Assembly (NCBI RefSeq): GCF_009811755.1
Contig: NZ_BLIV01000010.1
Coordinates: forward strand, 62,001 to 126,000
DNA length: 64,000 nucleotides
Reading direction: 5' to 3'
Source of the DNA: Roseobacter cerasinus
GTDB taxonomy: Bacteria; Pseudomonadota; Alphaproteobacteria; Rhodobacterales; Rhodobacteraceae
The notes under the pieces were generated by a model. That model worked only from the letters and a program-made list of their open reading frames with translations, searched no databases and was not told the DNA's origin. The stretch's first letter is position 1; each line of letters starts with the position of its first letter. The position numbers and the translations under genes were made by a program. This document shows positions 54,309-63,865 of this stretch, piece by piece.

Positions 54309-55413
54309 GCGCGATATCCACCCAAACCAGCCGGTGACGACTGGCGGCGATCACCGTCTGGCCCAGCGGATCATCGGGGTTTGGCCAGAAAACACCCGAA
54401 CCCAGCACGCGCCAATCGGCAGAGGGCAAGACATAGTCCACCCGCAGGTTACCCGGCACAGGGTCTGTCCAGTCCACCGTATCAAACGGATCCCCTGTCG
54501 CTGTTTCGCTGCCGTAACTCTGAGGCATTGGATCTTGCAGGCGCGGATCGTCCAGAAGACCGACAATGGCGGATTTGATGCCCTCGCCATCCCGCCGGTC
54601 CTGATTGATATCCCCAAGCAGCACGAAACTGCTGGCCTCGACATCTCCGAAATGACCCGCCAGATAGTGCTGCCAGAAGACCGTTTCGTCATGGTTCCGC
54701 TTGCCATTGCGGTCTTCCGGGCCGTCAAAGACAGGTGGGCTGCCCTGGAAGGCCATAATGTCGACGCGCCCCAGCTCCGGCACGGTGATCGGCACCACCC
54801 AATGGTTGGTGGTCGACAGGCGCTGCACCGCCTGCGCTTCGGCGGATGGGAACGGCCCGGCTTCGGTTTCAGGCAACAGCGCATCTGGCAGATCACGCCA
54901 GAGAAAATCGGTGAAATCCTTCACCGCTCCCACATCAATGGGGTGCCGCGACAGAATGGCCATGCCCCCCTGCCCCGAAAACCGGCCATAGCTCTGCGCG
55001 TCGCGCGGCTCGCCCAGCTTGCCATTGCCATCCATATCAAGCCCCGTGGGCATGCCGGTATTGGGCCGCGCCGAGAAACTATAGGGGTAGTCCACCCCAC
55101 GAGCGCGCAACGCGTCCGCGTAGGCCATCAAAGCCTCGCCGGTCATGTCATAGTCGAACCCCTGCACCAGCAAAACGTCCGGGTGCACGTCGGCAATCAC
55201 CGCCAGTGTGGCCTCGATCTGCGGATCGTCACCCGCCGCGATGTCGCGCAACAACAGCCCCGGGCCCTTGCGCGACAGCTCAGTGTTGAAGGTTGCAACC
55301 CGCAGGCTTTCGCAAACGGCCGCGCCCGCTGAGACACAGATTGCGACGATCATCAGCGCCGCGTTGATCAACGGCGCGCAGGATCGGCTGTTCTTACGGG
55401 AGAAAATTCCCAT
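54304..55413 (-). CDS. Endonuclease/exonuclease/phosphatase-family protein, exported
   Basis: A 369-residue protein with an N-terminal signal segment (INAALMIVAICVSAGAAVC). The EEP fold is shown by LRVATFNTELSRKGPG (Asn, Glu), PDVLLVQGFDYD, GQGGMAILSRHPID, FVLLGDINQDRRDGEG (Asp/Asn catalytic pair), LRVDYVLPS and the final SRHRLVWVDI (catalytic His). It is predicted to be an extracytoplasmic metal-dependent phosphodiesterase or nuclease; the actual substrate (DNA, lipid or phosphate ester) is unknown. GKLGEPRDAQSYGRFSGQ is typical of secreted members. Confidence 0.85.
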   Translation of the reverse strand: MGIFSRKNSRSCAPLINAALMIVAICVSAGAAVCESLRVATFNTELSRKGPGLLLRDIAAGDDPQIEATLAVIADVHPDVLLVQGFDYDMTGEALMAYADALRARGVDYPYSFSARPNTGMPTGLDMDGNGKLGEPRDAQSYGRFSGQGGMAILSRHPIDVGAVKDFTDFLWRDLPDALLPETEAGPFPSAEAQAVQRLSTTNHWVVPITVPELGRVDIMAFQGSPPVFDGPEDRNGKRNHDETVFWQHYLAGHFGDVEASSFVLLGDINQDRRDGEGIKSAIVGLLDDPRLQDPMPQSYGSETATGDPFDTVDWTDPVPGNLRVDYVLPSADWRVLGSGVFWPNPDDPLGQTVIAASRHRLVWVDIAR

Positions 55414-55599
55414 GCAATGGTCATCCAGGTCAGTCTACGGGATACAACCCTAATGCGAGCTGTATCAGAGCACACACCATTTTGACCACCTCAAGCAAAC
55501 ATAGCGTTGTCGAAAACCGTCAAGGTGGAGATATAGAGCAGCCCATAGGACCGGTCCCGAAAGACCAATCCGATGAGCTGTTTCGAAAATTGTGCCGGT

Positions 55600-56205
55600 T
55601 CAGACCCAGGGCCGCGCCTGGGCCGCTGCGGTCTCGAAAGTATCAATCGCCGGGGCCTTCTCCATTGTCAGCCCGATGTCGTCCAGCCCGTGCATGAGGC
55701 AATGCTTCTTGAAAGAATCAAGCTCGAAGGAAAACACCTCACCGTCCGAGCTGGTTACGGTCTGGGCGTCCAGATCGATTGTCATCCGCGCGTTGGAGCC
55801 CTTTTCAGCGTCTTTCATCAGCACATCAACCTGCTCCTGCGGCAGCGCGATGGGCAGGATACCGTTCTTGAAGCAGTTGTTGTAGAAGATATCGGCAAAG
55901 GAGGGCGCGACCACGCAGCGAATACCGAAATCCTTGATCGCCCAAGGCGCATGCTCGCGACTGGAGCCACAGCCGAAGTTGTCGCCTGCGACAAGGATCT
56001 CCGCCTCGCGGTAGGCATCCTTGTTCAGCACGAAATCGGCGATCTCGTTGCCCTGACGATCAAAGCGCATCTCGTCAAAGAGGTTCGCGCCGAGGCCCGA
56101 GCGTTTGATTGTTTTCAGGAATTGCTTGGGGATGATCATATCGGTGTCGATATTCACAAGCGGCATCGGCGCCGCGATCCCTGTGAGGGTGGTAAATTTG
56201 TCCAT
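55600..56205 (-). CDS. leuD: 3-isopropylmalate dehydratase small subunit
   Basis: A 201-residue swivelling domain that completes the isopropylmalate isomerase with Leu[39 protein letters not shown] and [17 protein letters not shown] are the family blocks. The ATG at 56205 is preceded by AGAGGT; upstream codons look non-coding. Normally leuD follows leuC closely, but here a DUF3800 gene and 121 bases lie between them. Confidence 0.97.
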   Translation of the reverse strand: MDKFTTLTGIAAPMPLVNIDTDMIIPKQFLKTIKRSGLGANLFDEMRFDRQGNEIADFVLNKDAYREAEILVAGDNFGCGSSREHAPWAIKDFGIRCVVAPSFADIFYNNCFKNGILPIALPQEQVDVLMKDAEKGSNARMTIDLDAQTVTSSDGEVFSFELDSFKKHCLMHGLDDIGLTMEKAPAIDTFETAAAQARPWV

Positions 56206-56326
56206 TTTGACCTCTATAGTGCTTAACTTGAACTTATCTCTTTTAGCCCATATCTTGAACACTAAATGGGCTGGACTTTTTTCGGTCGGCGTTGGGCTAC
56301 TGGCTTGTCCGGTGGCCCTTCTGCTT
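56206..56326. other. Spacer between the DUF3800 gene and leuD
   Basis: An AT-rich 121-base spacer with a 7-bp inverted repeat AGCCCAT/ATGGGCT (about 56246-56273) and, on the plus strand, a T run after it. On the strand of the leu genes it lacks a T-tract, so readthrough into leuD is plausible. It may hold a promoter that restores leuD expression; none was found by eye. Confidence 0.35.
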
Positions 56327-57064
56327 TCAGGGGAATTTCTTCACCCAATATCCGATTTTCTTTTTTATGATGTCATAGGCCCGGTTTTCCTGATGGGGCT
56401 TCAGATGATGCTTCCCGACAGGCCTTGCGATCAGATCAGCCAGTTGCAGCCCTGAAGAGTTAGATTTCTTATCAGAGAACAATAGTCTCCATTCTATGCT
56501 TGTAATCAGATCGATCTGGTTTGACTGCAGTGGCGGTTGCCCATCAGCTATGCGGCGAAAACTCAACTCGAGTTCCGCATTCTCAAGCTTTCCTCGCGAC
56601 TCCGCCACGACATGAACGATGCGCCCCAACTGTCCTTTGTCACGAAGGATGAGGGCCAAATGTTCCATGGCGAGCAGCATCGCCAATTCATAGGGCGACC
56701 ATGGATTTGGATAGCGGGCCGCCAGCTTCGCTTTATCGATGACAGCAGTTGCCAGGTCGAAATCAAAACTTCCGATCAATCGGGAGACATCCGCCAGAAA
56801 GTTTGAACGGGTATCTGGATTACCTCTGAAGACGACAAAATCTCCGCTTTGTCTCCGAATATCTCTTTCATGAAAGACGATCTGGTCATGCCCGAAATAT
56901 TTGAACTTGAGCGCCTGAAGTCTTGGCACGATTGCGTTGGCGTATTCTTCCTTGGAGATACACACGCACGCCAAGACAAAGACCGGGAAGTCTTGTGCAT
57001 CGGCCTCTATCGAGGGCGAGCCACTTTCATCGAGATAGACGATGTAGTCGGAGAATTCTGACAC
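56327..57064 (-). CDS. DUF3800 protein inserted between leuC and leuD
   Basis: A 245-residue protein. [20 protein letters not shown] near the N-terminus and [20 protein letters not shown] near the C-terminus are the acidic signatures of DUF3800, an RNase H-like fold of unknown activity often met near mobile or defence genes. [16 protein letters not shown] and [20 protein letters not shown] add further conserved acidic residues. The start is a GTG immediately after the leuC stop. The gene is visibly AT-richer than its neighbours, which suggests horizontal acquisition. It would be transcribed with the leu genes. Confidence 0.82.
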   Translation of the reverse strand: MSEFSDYIVYLDESGSPSIEADAQDFPVFVLACVCISKEEYANAIVPRLQALKFKYFGHDQIVFHERDIRRQSGDFVVFRGNPDTRSNFLADVSRLIGSFDFDLATAVIDKAKLAARYPNPWSPYELAMLLAMEHLALILRDKGQLGRIVHVVAESRGKLENAELELSFRRIADGQPPLQSNQIDLITSIEWRLLFSDKKSNSSGLQLADLIARPVGKHHLKPHQENRAYDIIKKKIGYWVKKFP

Positions 57065-58471
57065 CTACATCAGCTCACGCACGTCTGTCAGTTTCCCTGT
57101 GATTGCTGCTGCAGCCGCCATGCCGGGTGACACCAGATGGGTGCGACCTTTATAGCCCTGCCGTCCTTCGAAGTTGCGGTTGGAGGTTGAAGCGCAGCGC
57201 TCACCCTCAGCCAGTTGGTCTGGGTTCATGGCCAGGCACATGGAGCAGCCCGCAAGGCGCCATTCGAAGCCCGCTTCCTTGAAGATATCCGCAAGGCCCT
57301 CTTCCTCGGCCTGGGCGCGCACGAGGCCCGACCCGGGCACGACCATGGCACGCAAGCCGTCCTTGATCTTCTTGCCTTTCAGGATTTCGGCAGCCGCGCG
57401 CAGGTCTTCGATGCGCCCATTTGTGCAAGATCCGATAAAGACGGTGTCGATTTCGATATCAGACAGCGGTGTGCCCGGTGTCAGCCCCATATAGTCGAGA
57501 GAGCGCTGTGCCGCGCCGACCTTGCCGCCTTCGAAATCCTCTGCCGAGGGCACATTTGCCGTGATGGGCAGCACGTCTTCGGGCGACGTGCCCCAGGTCA
57601 CCACAGGGGCGATGTCTTCGCCCTTCAGCGTGATCACCTGATCCCAGGCCGCATCATCGTCGGAATAGAGGGTCTTCCACCACTCCATAGCCGCTTCCCA
57701 CTGCGCGCCTTTGGGCGCGTGCGGTCGGCCCTTGCAGTACTCAAATGTCTTCTCATCCGGCGCGATCAGGCCAGCCCGCGCGCCACCTTCGATGGCCATG
57801 TTGCAGACGGTCATGCGGCCTTCCATCGACAGATCACGGATCGCCTCGCCGCAGTATTCGATCACATAACCTGTGCCGCCTGCCGTGCCCGTGGCGCCGA
57901 TGACCGAGAGCGTAATGTCCTTGGCGGTCACACCGGGGCGCAGCTTACCGGTGATCTCGACCTTCATGTTCTTCGATTTCTTCTGGATCAACGTCTGCGT
58001 CGCCAGCACATGCTCGACCTCTGACGTGCCGATGCCGTGGGCCAGCGCACCAAAAGCGCCGTGGGTCGCCGTGTGGCTGTCACCGCAGACCACGGTCATG
58101 CCCGGCAAGGTCCAGCCCTGCTCCGGCCCGACAATATGCACGATGCCCTGGCGGATGTCCGACACCGGGTAGTAGTGGATGCCGAAGTCCTTGGCATTCT
58201 TATCGAGCGCGGCCACCTGGATCGCACTGTCCTCGGTCATGTTCGACGGATCTTCGCGGCCCGCCGTTGTCGGCACATTGTGATCGGGGACCGCGATGGT
58301 CTTGTCCGGCGCGCGCACGCTCCGACCGGCCATGCGCAGACCTTCGAAGGCCTGCGGGCTGGTCACCTCATGCACGAGGTGGCGGTCGATATAGAGCAGG
58401 CAGGTGCCATCTTCAGCCTCATGGGCCACATGGGCATCCCAGATTTTGTCATAGAGTGTTTTGGGGGACAT
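57065..58471 (-). CDS. leuC: 3-isopropylmalate dehydratase large subunit
   Basis: A 468-residue aconitase-family protein that isomerises 2- to 3-isopropylmalate with a 4Fe-4S cluster. [20 protein letters not shown] is the N-terminus; [40 protein letters not shown] and [20 protein letters not shown] contain the three cluster cysteines. The C-terminal [19 protein letters not shown] is standard. The ATG at 58471 is the family start, with GGAGAGG ahead of it. It partners LeuD, encoded two positions downstream. Confidence 0.97.
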   Translation of the reverse strand: MSPKTLYDKIWDAHVAHEAEDGTCLLYIDRHLVHEVTSPQAFEGLRMAGRSVRAPDKTIAVPDHNVPTTAGREDPSNMTEDSAIQVAALDKNAKDFGIHYYPVSDIRQGIVHIVGPEQGWTLPGMTVVCGDSHTATHGAFGALAHGIGTSEVEHVLATQTLIQKKSKNMKVEITGKLRPGVTAKDITLSVIGATGTAGGTGYVIEYCGEAIRDLSMEGRMTVCNMAIEGGARAGLIAPDEKTFEYCKGRPHAPKGAQWEAAMEWWKTLYSDDDAAWDQVITLKGEDIAPVVTWGTSPEDVLPITANVPSAEDFEGGKVGAAQRSLDYMGLTPGTPLSDIEIDTVFIGSCTNGRIEDLRAAAEILKGKKIKDGLRAMVVPGSGLVRAQAEEEGLADIFKEAGFEWRLAGCSMCLAMNPDQLAEGERCASTSNRNFEGRQGYKGRTHLVSPGMAAAAAITGKLTDVRELM

Positions 58472-58701
58472 GGGTCCTCTCCCGTGATGTGAAAACAGGT
58501 CAGTTGGGGCGGCGACGGGCTTATAGTCGCGCCAGCACGGTGTGGGTCGCCCCGAAGAAGCGTTCGCGCAGCCGCGCGCGGTCATCCATATCCACAATGC
58601 GTATCATCCGGCTGAGATACCGCGTTGATCGCTCTGCCGCAAGCCTTGGCGGCTTGTGACGGCCCGCTGTCTATGCCAGTTTTCGTCCAAAAGGAGCACG
58701 C

Positions 58702-60018
58702 ATGGAGACGGAGGAGGAACCATTTGCCGCCGCGATGATGTCGGTGGATGAGATTTGGTTCCTGTTCACGAGCTTCCTGCAAAGCATCATCACACCGGGC
58801 TGGCGGCAGAATCAGGTGTTGATCGTGATCGGCCTGGCCGTAGTGGCCTACGGTCTGCACATCCTCTCAAACCGGGTGATCGAAAACCAGGTGCGCGCAC
58901 GCGAAGGCTGGTCCAAATGGCAGCTGCGCATGATCGTGCAAATCAAGCGGCGCATGGGGCTCATCTGGTTTGCGGTGCTTGCCAGCGCCCTGTATCTCGT
59001 CATGCAGCAGATCACCTGGCCCTCGCGCTCCTATTTCATCGGGCTGGCCGCCACCCTCGCGATTGTCTGGACCGGTATCGCCTACGCCGCGCGGCTGGTG
59101 CGCAACCGCTTCCTGCGGCGGCTGGTGACCTGGGGCCTGTGGATCTACGCGACGCTCTATCTGGTCGGGGTCTCGGACGAGGTGTCGGAGTTCCTCGACG
59201 ACATTGCGCTTGATGTGGGAGACTTCCACCTCTCGGTGCTGACGCTGATCTCGGCGGCTGTGGTCATCGGCGTGCTCTTCACCGTGGCGCGGCTGGTCAG
59301 TTCCACGACAGCCAGTAGTATCCGCCGCAACGAGGATATCAGCCCCTCGATGCAGGTGCTCGCCGTGAAGGCGGTGCAGATCTTCCTCTATGGTTTTGCC
59401 TTCTTCATGGGGGTGAAGGCGGTGGGCATCGACCTCACCGGGCTTGCCGTGCTCTCCGGCGCCATCGGTGTGGGTCTGGGCTTTGGCCTGCAAAAGGTCG
59501 TCTCGAACCTCGTCTCGGGCGTGATCATCCTGCTCGACAAGTCGATCAAGCCCGGGGATGTGATCTCGCTTGGCGAGACCTTCGGCTGGATCAACGCGCT
59601 TGGTGCGCGTTACGTCAGCGTCGTCACGCGGGACGGGCGCGAGTATCTCATCCCCAACGAAGACCTGATCACCGGCCAGGTGGTGAACTGGTCGCATTCC
59701 AACGACTTTGTGCGCCTCGACATCTATTTCGGGACCTCCTACGGCTGCGACCCGCATCAGGTGCGCAAGCTGGCGATCGAGGCAGCCACAGGTGTCGACC
59801 GGGTGCTGGAGCACCCCAAGCTGCCGGTCTGTCATATCGTGGGCTTCGGCGACAGTTCGGTCGATTACATCCTGCGGTTCTGGATTCGCGACCCCACCGG
59901 CGGGCTGACCAACATCCGCGGCAACGTCTATCTGGCCCTTTGGGACAGCTTCAAGGCGCACAACATTTCAATCCCTTTCCCGCAGCGCGAGGTGCGCCTG
60001 CTGGAGGATGAGGCATAA
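58702..60018 (+). CDS. MscS-family mechanosensitive channel
   Basis: A 438-residue membrane protein. Six or so helices (QVLIVIGLAVVAYGLHILSN, LIWFAVLASALYLVMQQITW, LISAAVVIGVLFTVARLVS and others) end in the conserved pore helix and MscS beta domain: LAVLSGAIGVGLGFGLQKVV, SNLVSGVIILLDKSIKPGDV, ALGARYVSVVTRDGREYLIP and QVVNWSHSNDFVRLDI. It opens under membrane tension to release solutes in osmotic downshock. It is longer than E. coli MscS because of extra N-terminal helices, like YjeP/YbiO-type or KefA-like short forms. Confidence 0.93.
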   Translation: METEEEPFAAAMMSVDEIWFLFTSFLQSIITPGWRQNQVLIVIGLAVVAYGLHILSNRVIENQVRAREGWSKWQLRMIVQIKRRMGLIWFAVLASALYLVMQQITWPSRSYFIGLAATLAIVWTGIAYAARLVRNRFLRRLVTWGLWIYATLYLVGVSDEVSEFLDDIALDVGDFHLSVLTLISAAVVIGVLFTVARLVSSTTASSIRRNEDISPSMQVLAVKAVQIFLYGFAFFMGVKAVGIDLTGLAVLSGAIGVGLGFGLQKVVSNLVSGVIILLDKSIKPGDVISLGETFGWINALGARYVSVVTRDGREYLIPNEDLITGQVVNWSHSNDFVRLDIYFGTSYGCDPHQVRKLAIEAATGVDRVLEHPKLPVCHIVGFGDSSVDYILRFWIRDPTGGLTNIRGNVYLALWDSFKAHNISIPFPQREVRLLEDEA

Positions 60019-60145
60019 GACGAGCATTGGTTAACCAAACCTTGCCGAACGTGACGCTGTCATTGAAATGTCGCCATGCAATTGTTACCCTTTGAGGTAT
60101 CCCAGCGCCGGGGGTTGGTCGGCGCGATGCAAGGAGGACAATGTC

Positions 60146-60565
60146 CTGTCTATCCATACTGACGCAGCACCTGCTGCTCAAAACGGGTCTGCAGCCGTGG
60201 TAGCTGCGACCGACACGGCCACAAGCGACACGCTCCTGGCGACCATCCTTTCATCCCTTTCCGACGACAAGGCTGAAGACATCGTGCAGATCGACCTGCG
60301 CGGCAAGACCGAGATCGGCGACTATATGGTGATCTGCTCCGGGCGCTCGAGCCGTCAGGTGACCGCGATTTCGGAAAAGCTCGCGCAGACGGTCAAAGAC
60401 ACGTTTGGCCGCACGTCGAAGGTCGAAGGCAAGGATACGGGCGACTGGGTGCTGATCGACACAGGCGATGTGATTGTGCATGTCTTCCGCCCGGAAGTGC
60501 GCGAATTCTATCAGCTTGAGAAGATGTGGCAGCCGATGGATGGCTCGGAGAGCGCGGCGAACTGA
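60146..60565 (+). CDS. rsfS: Ribosome silencing factor RsfS
   Basis: A ~139-residue protein that binds ribosomal protein uL14 and blocks subunit joining in starvation. DKAEDIVQIDLRGKTEIGDY, MVICSGRSSRQVTAISEKLA and DTGDVIVHVFRPEVREFYQL are the Iojap/RsfS core. No ATG fits: the strong AAGGAGG at 60131-60137 is followed 8 bases later by an in-frame CTG (60146), while the nearest ATG (60141) is out of frame and gives only ~20 codons. A GTG at 60197 is another choice, but without a ribosome-binding site. rlmH follows in the same direction, as usual. Confidence 0.85.
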   Translation: MSIHTDAAPAAQNGSAAVVAATDTATSDTLLATILSSLSDDKAEDIVQIDLRGKTEIGDYMVICSGRSSRQVTAISEKLAQTVKDTFGRTSKVEGKDTGDWVLIDTGDVIVHVFRPEVREFYQLEKMWQPMDGSESAAN

Positions 60566-60589
60566 CCTTCCGGGGTCGGGGCCACTCTG

Positions 60590-61060
60590 ATGCGTGTGCA
60601 TATTGTTGCGGTGGGGCGCCTGCGCGCGGGGCCGCAGAAGGATTTGATTGACGACTACCTGCCGCGGTTTGATCGCACGGGCCGAGGCTTGGGACTTGGC
60701 CCTGCACGGGTGATCGAGGTGGACGACCGCAAGGGCGGGGGCATGGCTGGTGAAGCGGACCTGATCCGCCGCGCCCTGCCCGGCGGAGCGGTGATCGTCG
60801 CGATGGACGAACGTGGGCGCGTCGAAAGCTCCCCCGATTTTGCGCAGCGCTTGGCGGAGTGGCGGGATGCCGGGCACGGCGATCTGGCCCTGATTATCGG
60901 CGGGGCTGACGGCATTGATTCAAGCTTACGCGCAGATGCCGACTTCGCGCTGTCCTTCGGCAAGATGGTCTGGCCGCATATGCTGGTGAGGGTCATGTTG
61001 GCAGAACAGCTCTACCGGGCCGCGTCGATCCTCGCCGGTGCGCCTTATCACCGCAACTGA
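60590..61060 (+). CDS. rlmH: 23S rRNA (pseudouridine-1915-N3)-methyltransferase
   Basis: A 156-residue SPOUT-class methyltransferase that modifies pseudouridine 1915 in helix 69 of 23S rRNA. RVHIVAVGRLRAGPQKDLID is the N-terminus; the knot region is VIVAMDERGRVESSPDFAQR, LALIIGGADGID and LSFGKMVWPHMLVRVMLAEQ, ending RAASILAGAPYHRN. It follows rsfS by 24 bases, the common gene pair. Confidence 0.96.
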   Translation: MRVHIVAVGRLRAGPQKDLIDDYLPRFDRTGRGLGLGPARVIEVDDRKGGGMAGEADLIRRALPGGAVIVAMDERGRVESSPDFAQRLAEWRDAGHGDLALIIGGADGIDSSLRADADFALSFGKMVWPHMLVRVMLAEQLYRAASILAGAPYHRN

Positions 61061-61235
61061 GGACCATGGCCAAGTGACAAAAAGCACTTTTTCCGAAAAT
61101 CTCAGATATGCTCGCGTCGCAACCAGGGCAGCGCATCGGGTAAAACCGGGCTTTCCGCCTCAGGCTTCAGAATTGGACTTGCCTCGCTGCTGATTTTCAG
61201 TGCTCCTTTACCAGACCGCGAAAGAGGGAGCCCTT

Positions 61236-61826
61236 ATGACCATCTGGCCAAATCCGTTTTCCGTCGAAGGGCGACACGTCGCCGTTGTCCCTCTGTCACA
61301 GGCCCACCACGACGATCTGGCAGAAGCCACCGCAGACGGCGACCTGCACGCGCTGTGGTACACGACCATCCCTGACGCCGCAGGTATGGCCGCCGAGATC
61401 GACCGCCGCCGCGCCCTGCCCACCATGCTGCCCTTTGCGATCCTCGACAAATCAAGTGGCAAGGCCATCGGCATGACCACCTATATGAACATCGACAAGG
61501 CCAGCCGCCGGATCGAGATCGGCTCCACCTGGTATCGTGCCTCGGCGCAGCGCACTCCCTTCAACACCGAATGCAAGCTCCTCTTGCTGCAACACGCCTT
61601 CGAACAGCTGGACTGCATCTGCGTGGAGTTCCGCACCCATGTGCTGAACACGCAAAGCCGCCGCGCCATCGAACGGCTGGGCGCCAAGCTCGACGGCATA
61701 TTGCGCTCTCACATGATCATGCCAAACGGCACGGTGCGGGACACGGCGGCCTATTCGATCATCGCGAGCGAATGGCCGGCGGTGAAGGCCAATCTGCACT
61801 GGAAGCTGGACCGCTACACCACCTGA
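61236..61826 (+). CDS. GNAT-family N-acetyltransferase
   Basis: A 196-residue acetyltransferase of the RimJ/RimL-like class: VVPLSQAHHDDLAEATADGD, AIGMTTYMNIDKASRRIEIG, STWYRASAQRTPFNTECKLL (acetyl-CoA-binding turn) and VEFRTHVLNTQSRRAIERLG. The target is unknown. The ATG at 61236 is preceded by GAGGGAG. Confidence 0.9.
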   Translation: MTIWPNPFSVEGRHVAVVPLSQAHHDDLAEATADGDLHALWYTTIPDAAGMAAEIDRRRALPTMLPFAILDKSSGKAIGMTTYMNIDKASRRIEIGSTWYRASAQRTPFNTECKLLLLQHAFEQLDCICVEFRTHVLNTQSRRAIERLGAKLDGILRSHMIMPNGTVRDTAAYSIIASEWPAVKANLHWKLDRYTT

Positions 61827-61901
61827 CGCCCGCGCCAAAATCAAAGACGTGGACGCTTCGCCCCCAGCGCCTTAGGTTTGCCCGAGACGGAGGGACATCT
61901 C

Positions 61902-62819
61902 ATGCGCGCGCTGATCGCGGCACTCTATCTGACCTTGATCACCGGGCCGCCTGCGCTGGCGGACCGCGCGGCCTTTGTCGATCTGGCACGGCGCGGCTGG
62001 AACTATGAGCTACGGACGACAATGGTCGGGCGTGACCTCTCGATCCCCGTGCATATCAACGGGCGTGATCTGGCGGGCGCGAGCCTCTGCGTGGTCGGCG
62101 AACGCCCCCACCCCAACTCACTGGAGGTGATCAACGCCTTTCGCACGTTGGCCGCGCATGTGTTCAGCAAACCCTTGACCATGCGCTATGCGGGGGCAGA
62201 CGCCACCAGCTGTGGCTCCGGGCGCACGGTGATCCTGCGGCTCTACTCCGGCCATCCGCCCAACCGCGCGCTCTCGGCTGACCTGGGATGGATGAACGGG
62301 ATCTACCAGTTGGGCCTGCCGCCAAAGCGTGAATACGCTGCGACATCGCCAGCCATGGCGCAGACTTTCTTTGGACGGCGCGGGCAAGGCACGCATATCA
62401 TGGTCAAACAGCCCCGGGTGGCCACGCTTGGCACGCTGGAACGGTCTTTCTACACCTCAATCCTTGTAGAAGAGCTCTTCCAGTCCTTCACCTTCGGGAT
62501 GGATATCCTCCTGTTCGACCGCGCGGCCAGATTCCAGTCCAAGCTGCAGGAAACGCCCCTCAACCTGCAGCGCCTGCCCTGGGAGTCGCGGGATTTCATG
62601 CGCGCCCTGCTCCAGTCAAATCCGGGCGGTCTGTGCATCTTCGATGTGTTCATGATGCACGCCGTGGCTGAAGCGCCAGTAGATCAGACCATTGAGCCGG
62701 GGTTCATCGACTACATCGACCGCGAATATGACCAATTGCTGGTGCGGGCCACCGAAACCATGCGCGATGCCCGCTTCGCGCCCATCCTGATGCCGGACTG
62801 CAGGCGCGCGCCCGACTGA
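61902..62819 (+). CDS. Exported protein, DUF2927-like
   Basis: A 305-residue protein with a signal peptide (ALIAALYLTLITGPPALA). The mature part contains LTMRYAGADATSCGSGRTVI, ILVEELFQSFTFGMDILLFD and FDVFMMHAVAEAPVDQTI. The EELFQ segment with flanking His/Asp resembles the DUF2927 family of rhodobacterial secreted proteins, which may be metalloproteases; the resemblance is from memory and moderate. GGAGGG stands 7 bases before the ATG. Confidence 0.7.
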   Translation: MRALIAALYLTLITGPPALADRAAFVDLARRGWNYELRTTMVGRDLSIPVHINGRDLAGASLCVVGERPHPNSLEVINAFRTLAAHVFSKPLTMRYAGADATSCGSGRTVILRLYSGHPPNRALSADLGWMNGIYQLGLPPKREYAATSPAMAQTFFGRRGQGTHIMVKQPRVATLGTLERSFYTSILVEELFQSFTFGMDILLFDRAARFQSKLQETPLNLQRLPWESRDFMRALLQSNPGGLCIFDVFMMHAVAEAPVDQTIEPGFIDYIDREYDQLLVRATETMRDARFAPILMPDCRRAPD

Positions 62820-62908
62820 CCGGGTAATACTTTCGGGGGTATTTGCGCAAACCACCGACCCCGCTACCGTAAAGGGTGGAGGGCTGCGCACCGCAGCCGG
62901 GAGGAAGC

Positions 62909-63865
62909 ATGGACACTCGACCCGAGCCCCCGACATCGGGCGTTGCGGCGCTTTCGTCATTTCTGGCCAATGGTCTGGTCGGGCATGAGGCGCTGATCGA
63001 GCGGCTGCTGGTGGCCCTTCTGGCCGGAGGGCACCTGCTGGTCGAAGGGCCGCCGGGGCTGGCCAAGACGCGCGCCGTGAAATGGCTGTCGGACGCTGTT
63101 GAGGGCAGCTTTGCCCGCATCCAGTGTACGCCCGATCTGATGCCCTCGGATCTGACAGGCACACCCGTCTACAAGCCACAAGACGGCAGCTTTGAATTCG
63201 TCGCAGGCCCGGTCTTCAACAATCTGGTGCTGGTGGACGAGATCAACCGCGCGCCCCCAAAGGTGCAATCCGCCCTGCTGGAGGCCATGGCCGAGCAGCA
63301 GGTCACCGCAGGCAACGAAACACACCCCCTGCCTGACCCGTTTCTGGTGGTCGCAACGCAGAACCCCATCGAACATGACGGCACCTTCCCTCTACCGGAG
63401 GCGCAGCTGGACAGGTTCCTGCTGCATGTGGTGCTGGACCTACCGGACCTTGAAACGGAACGGCAGATCCTCGATCTGGTCGAGGCTGAAGCGCAGACCG
63501 GCACGCCCGCAGCGCAGCCTTTGCCGCTTGCGGAGTTGGCAAAGGCCCGGGCCGCGGTGCGCAAGGTGCATCTCGCGCCAGAACTGCGCGACTATATCGT
63601 TCGTCTTGTTCTGGCGACGCGCGAGGGGCCGCTGTCATCCGATGTCGAGCATGCGGTCTCGCCGCGCGGCTCGCTTGCCTTGGCCGCAACCGCCAAGGCG
63701 CGTGCCTTTCTGCAGGGGCGGGACTATGCGCTGCCCGAGGATGTTGCCGCGCTGGCGGCGGATGCTCTGGCGCACCGGATGGTGCTGAGTTGGCGCGCGG
63801 TGGCCGACGGGCGCAAGGCCCGGGATGTGGTGGCAGATGTGCTGAATGCCACGCCCGCGTTATGA
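62909..63865 (+). CDS. MoxR-family AAA+ ATPase
   Basis: A 318-residue chaperone-like ATPase. Walker A is LLVEGPPGLAKTRAVKWL (~residues 45-62), Walker B LVLVDEINRAPPKVQSALLE, and sensor ATQNPIEHDGTFPLPEAQLD. The HLLVEGPPG and MPSDLTGT blocks are MoxR-specific. It is followed by a DUF58 gene with an ATGA overlap, the start of the usual moxR-DUF58-VWA cluster that assembles or activates envelope complexes. GGGAGG precedes the ATG. Confidence 0.94.
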   Translation: MDTRPEPPTSGVAALSSFLANGLVGHEALIERLLVALLAGGHLLVEGPPGLAKTRAVKWLSDAVEGSFARIQCTPDLMPSDLTGTPVYKPQDGSFEFVAGPVFNNLVLVDEINRAPPKVQSALLEAMAEQQVTAGNETHPLPDPFLVVATQNPIEHDGTFPLPEAQLDRFLLHVVLDLPDLETERQILDLVEAEAQTGTPAAQPLPLAELAKARAAVRKVHLAPELRDYIVRLVLATREGPLSSDVEHAVSPRGSLALAATAKARAFLQGRDYALPEDVAALAADALAHRMVLSWRAVADGRKARDVVADVLNATPAL

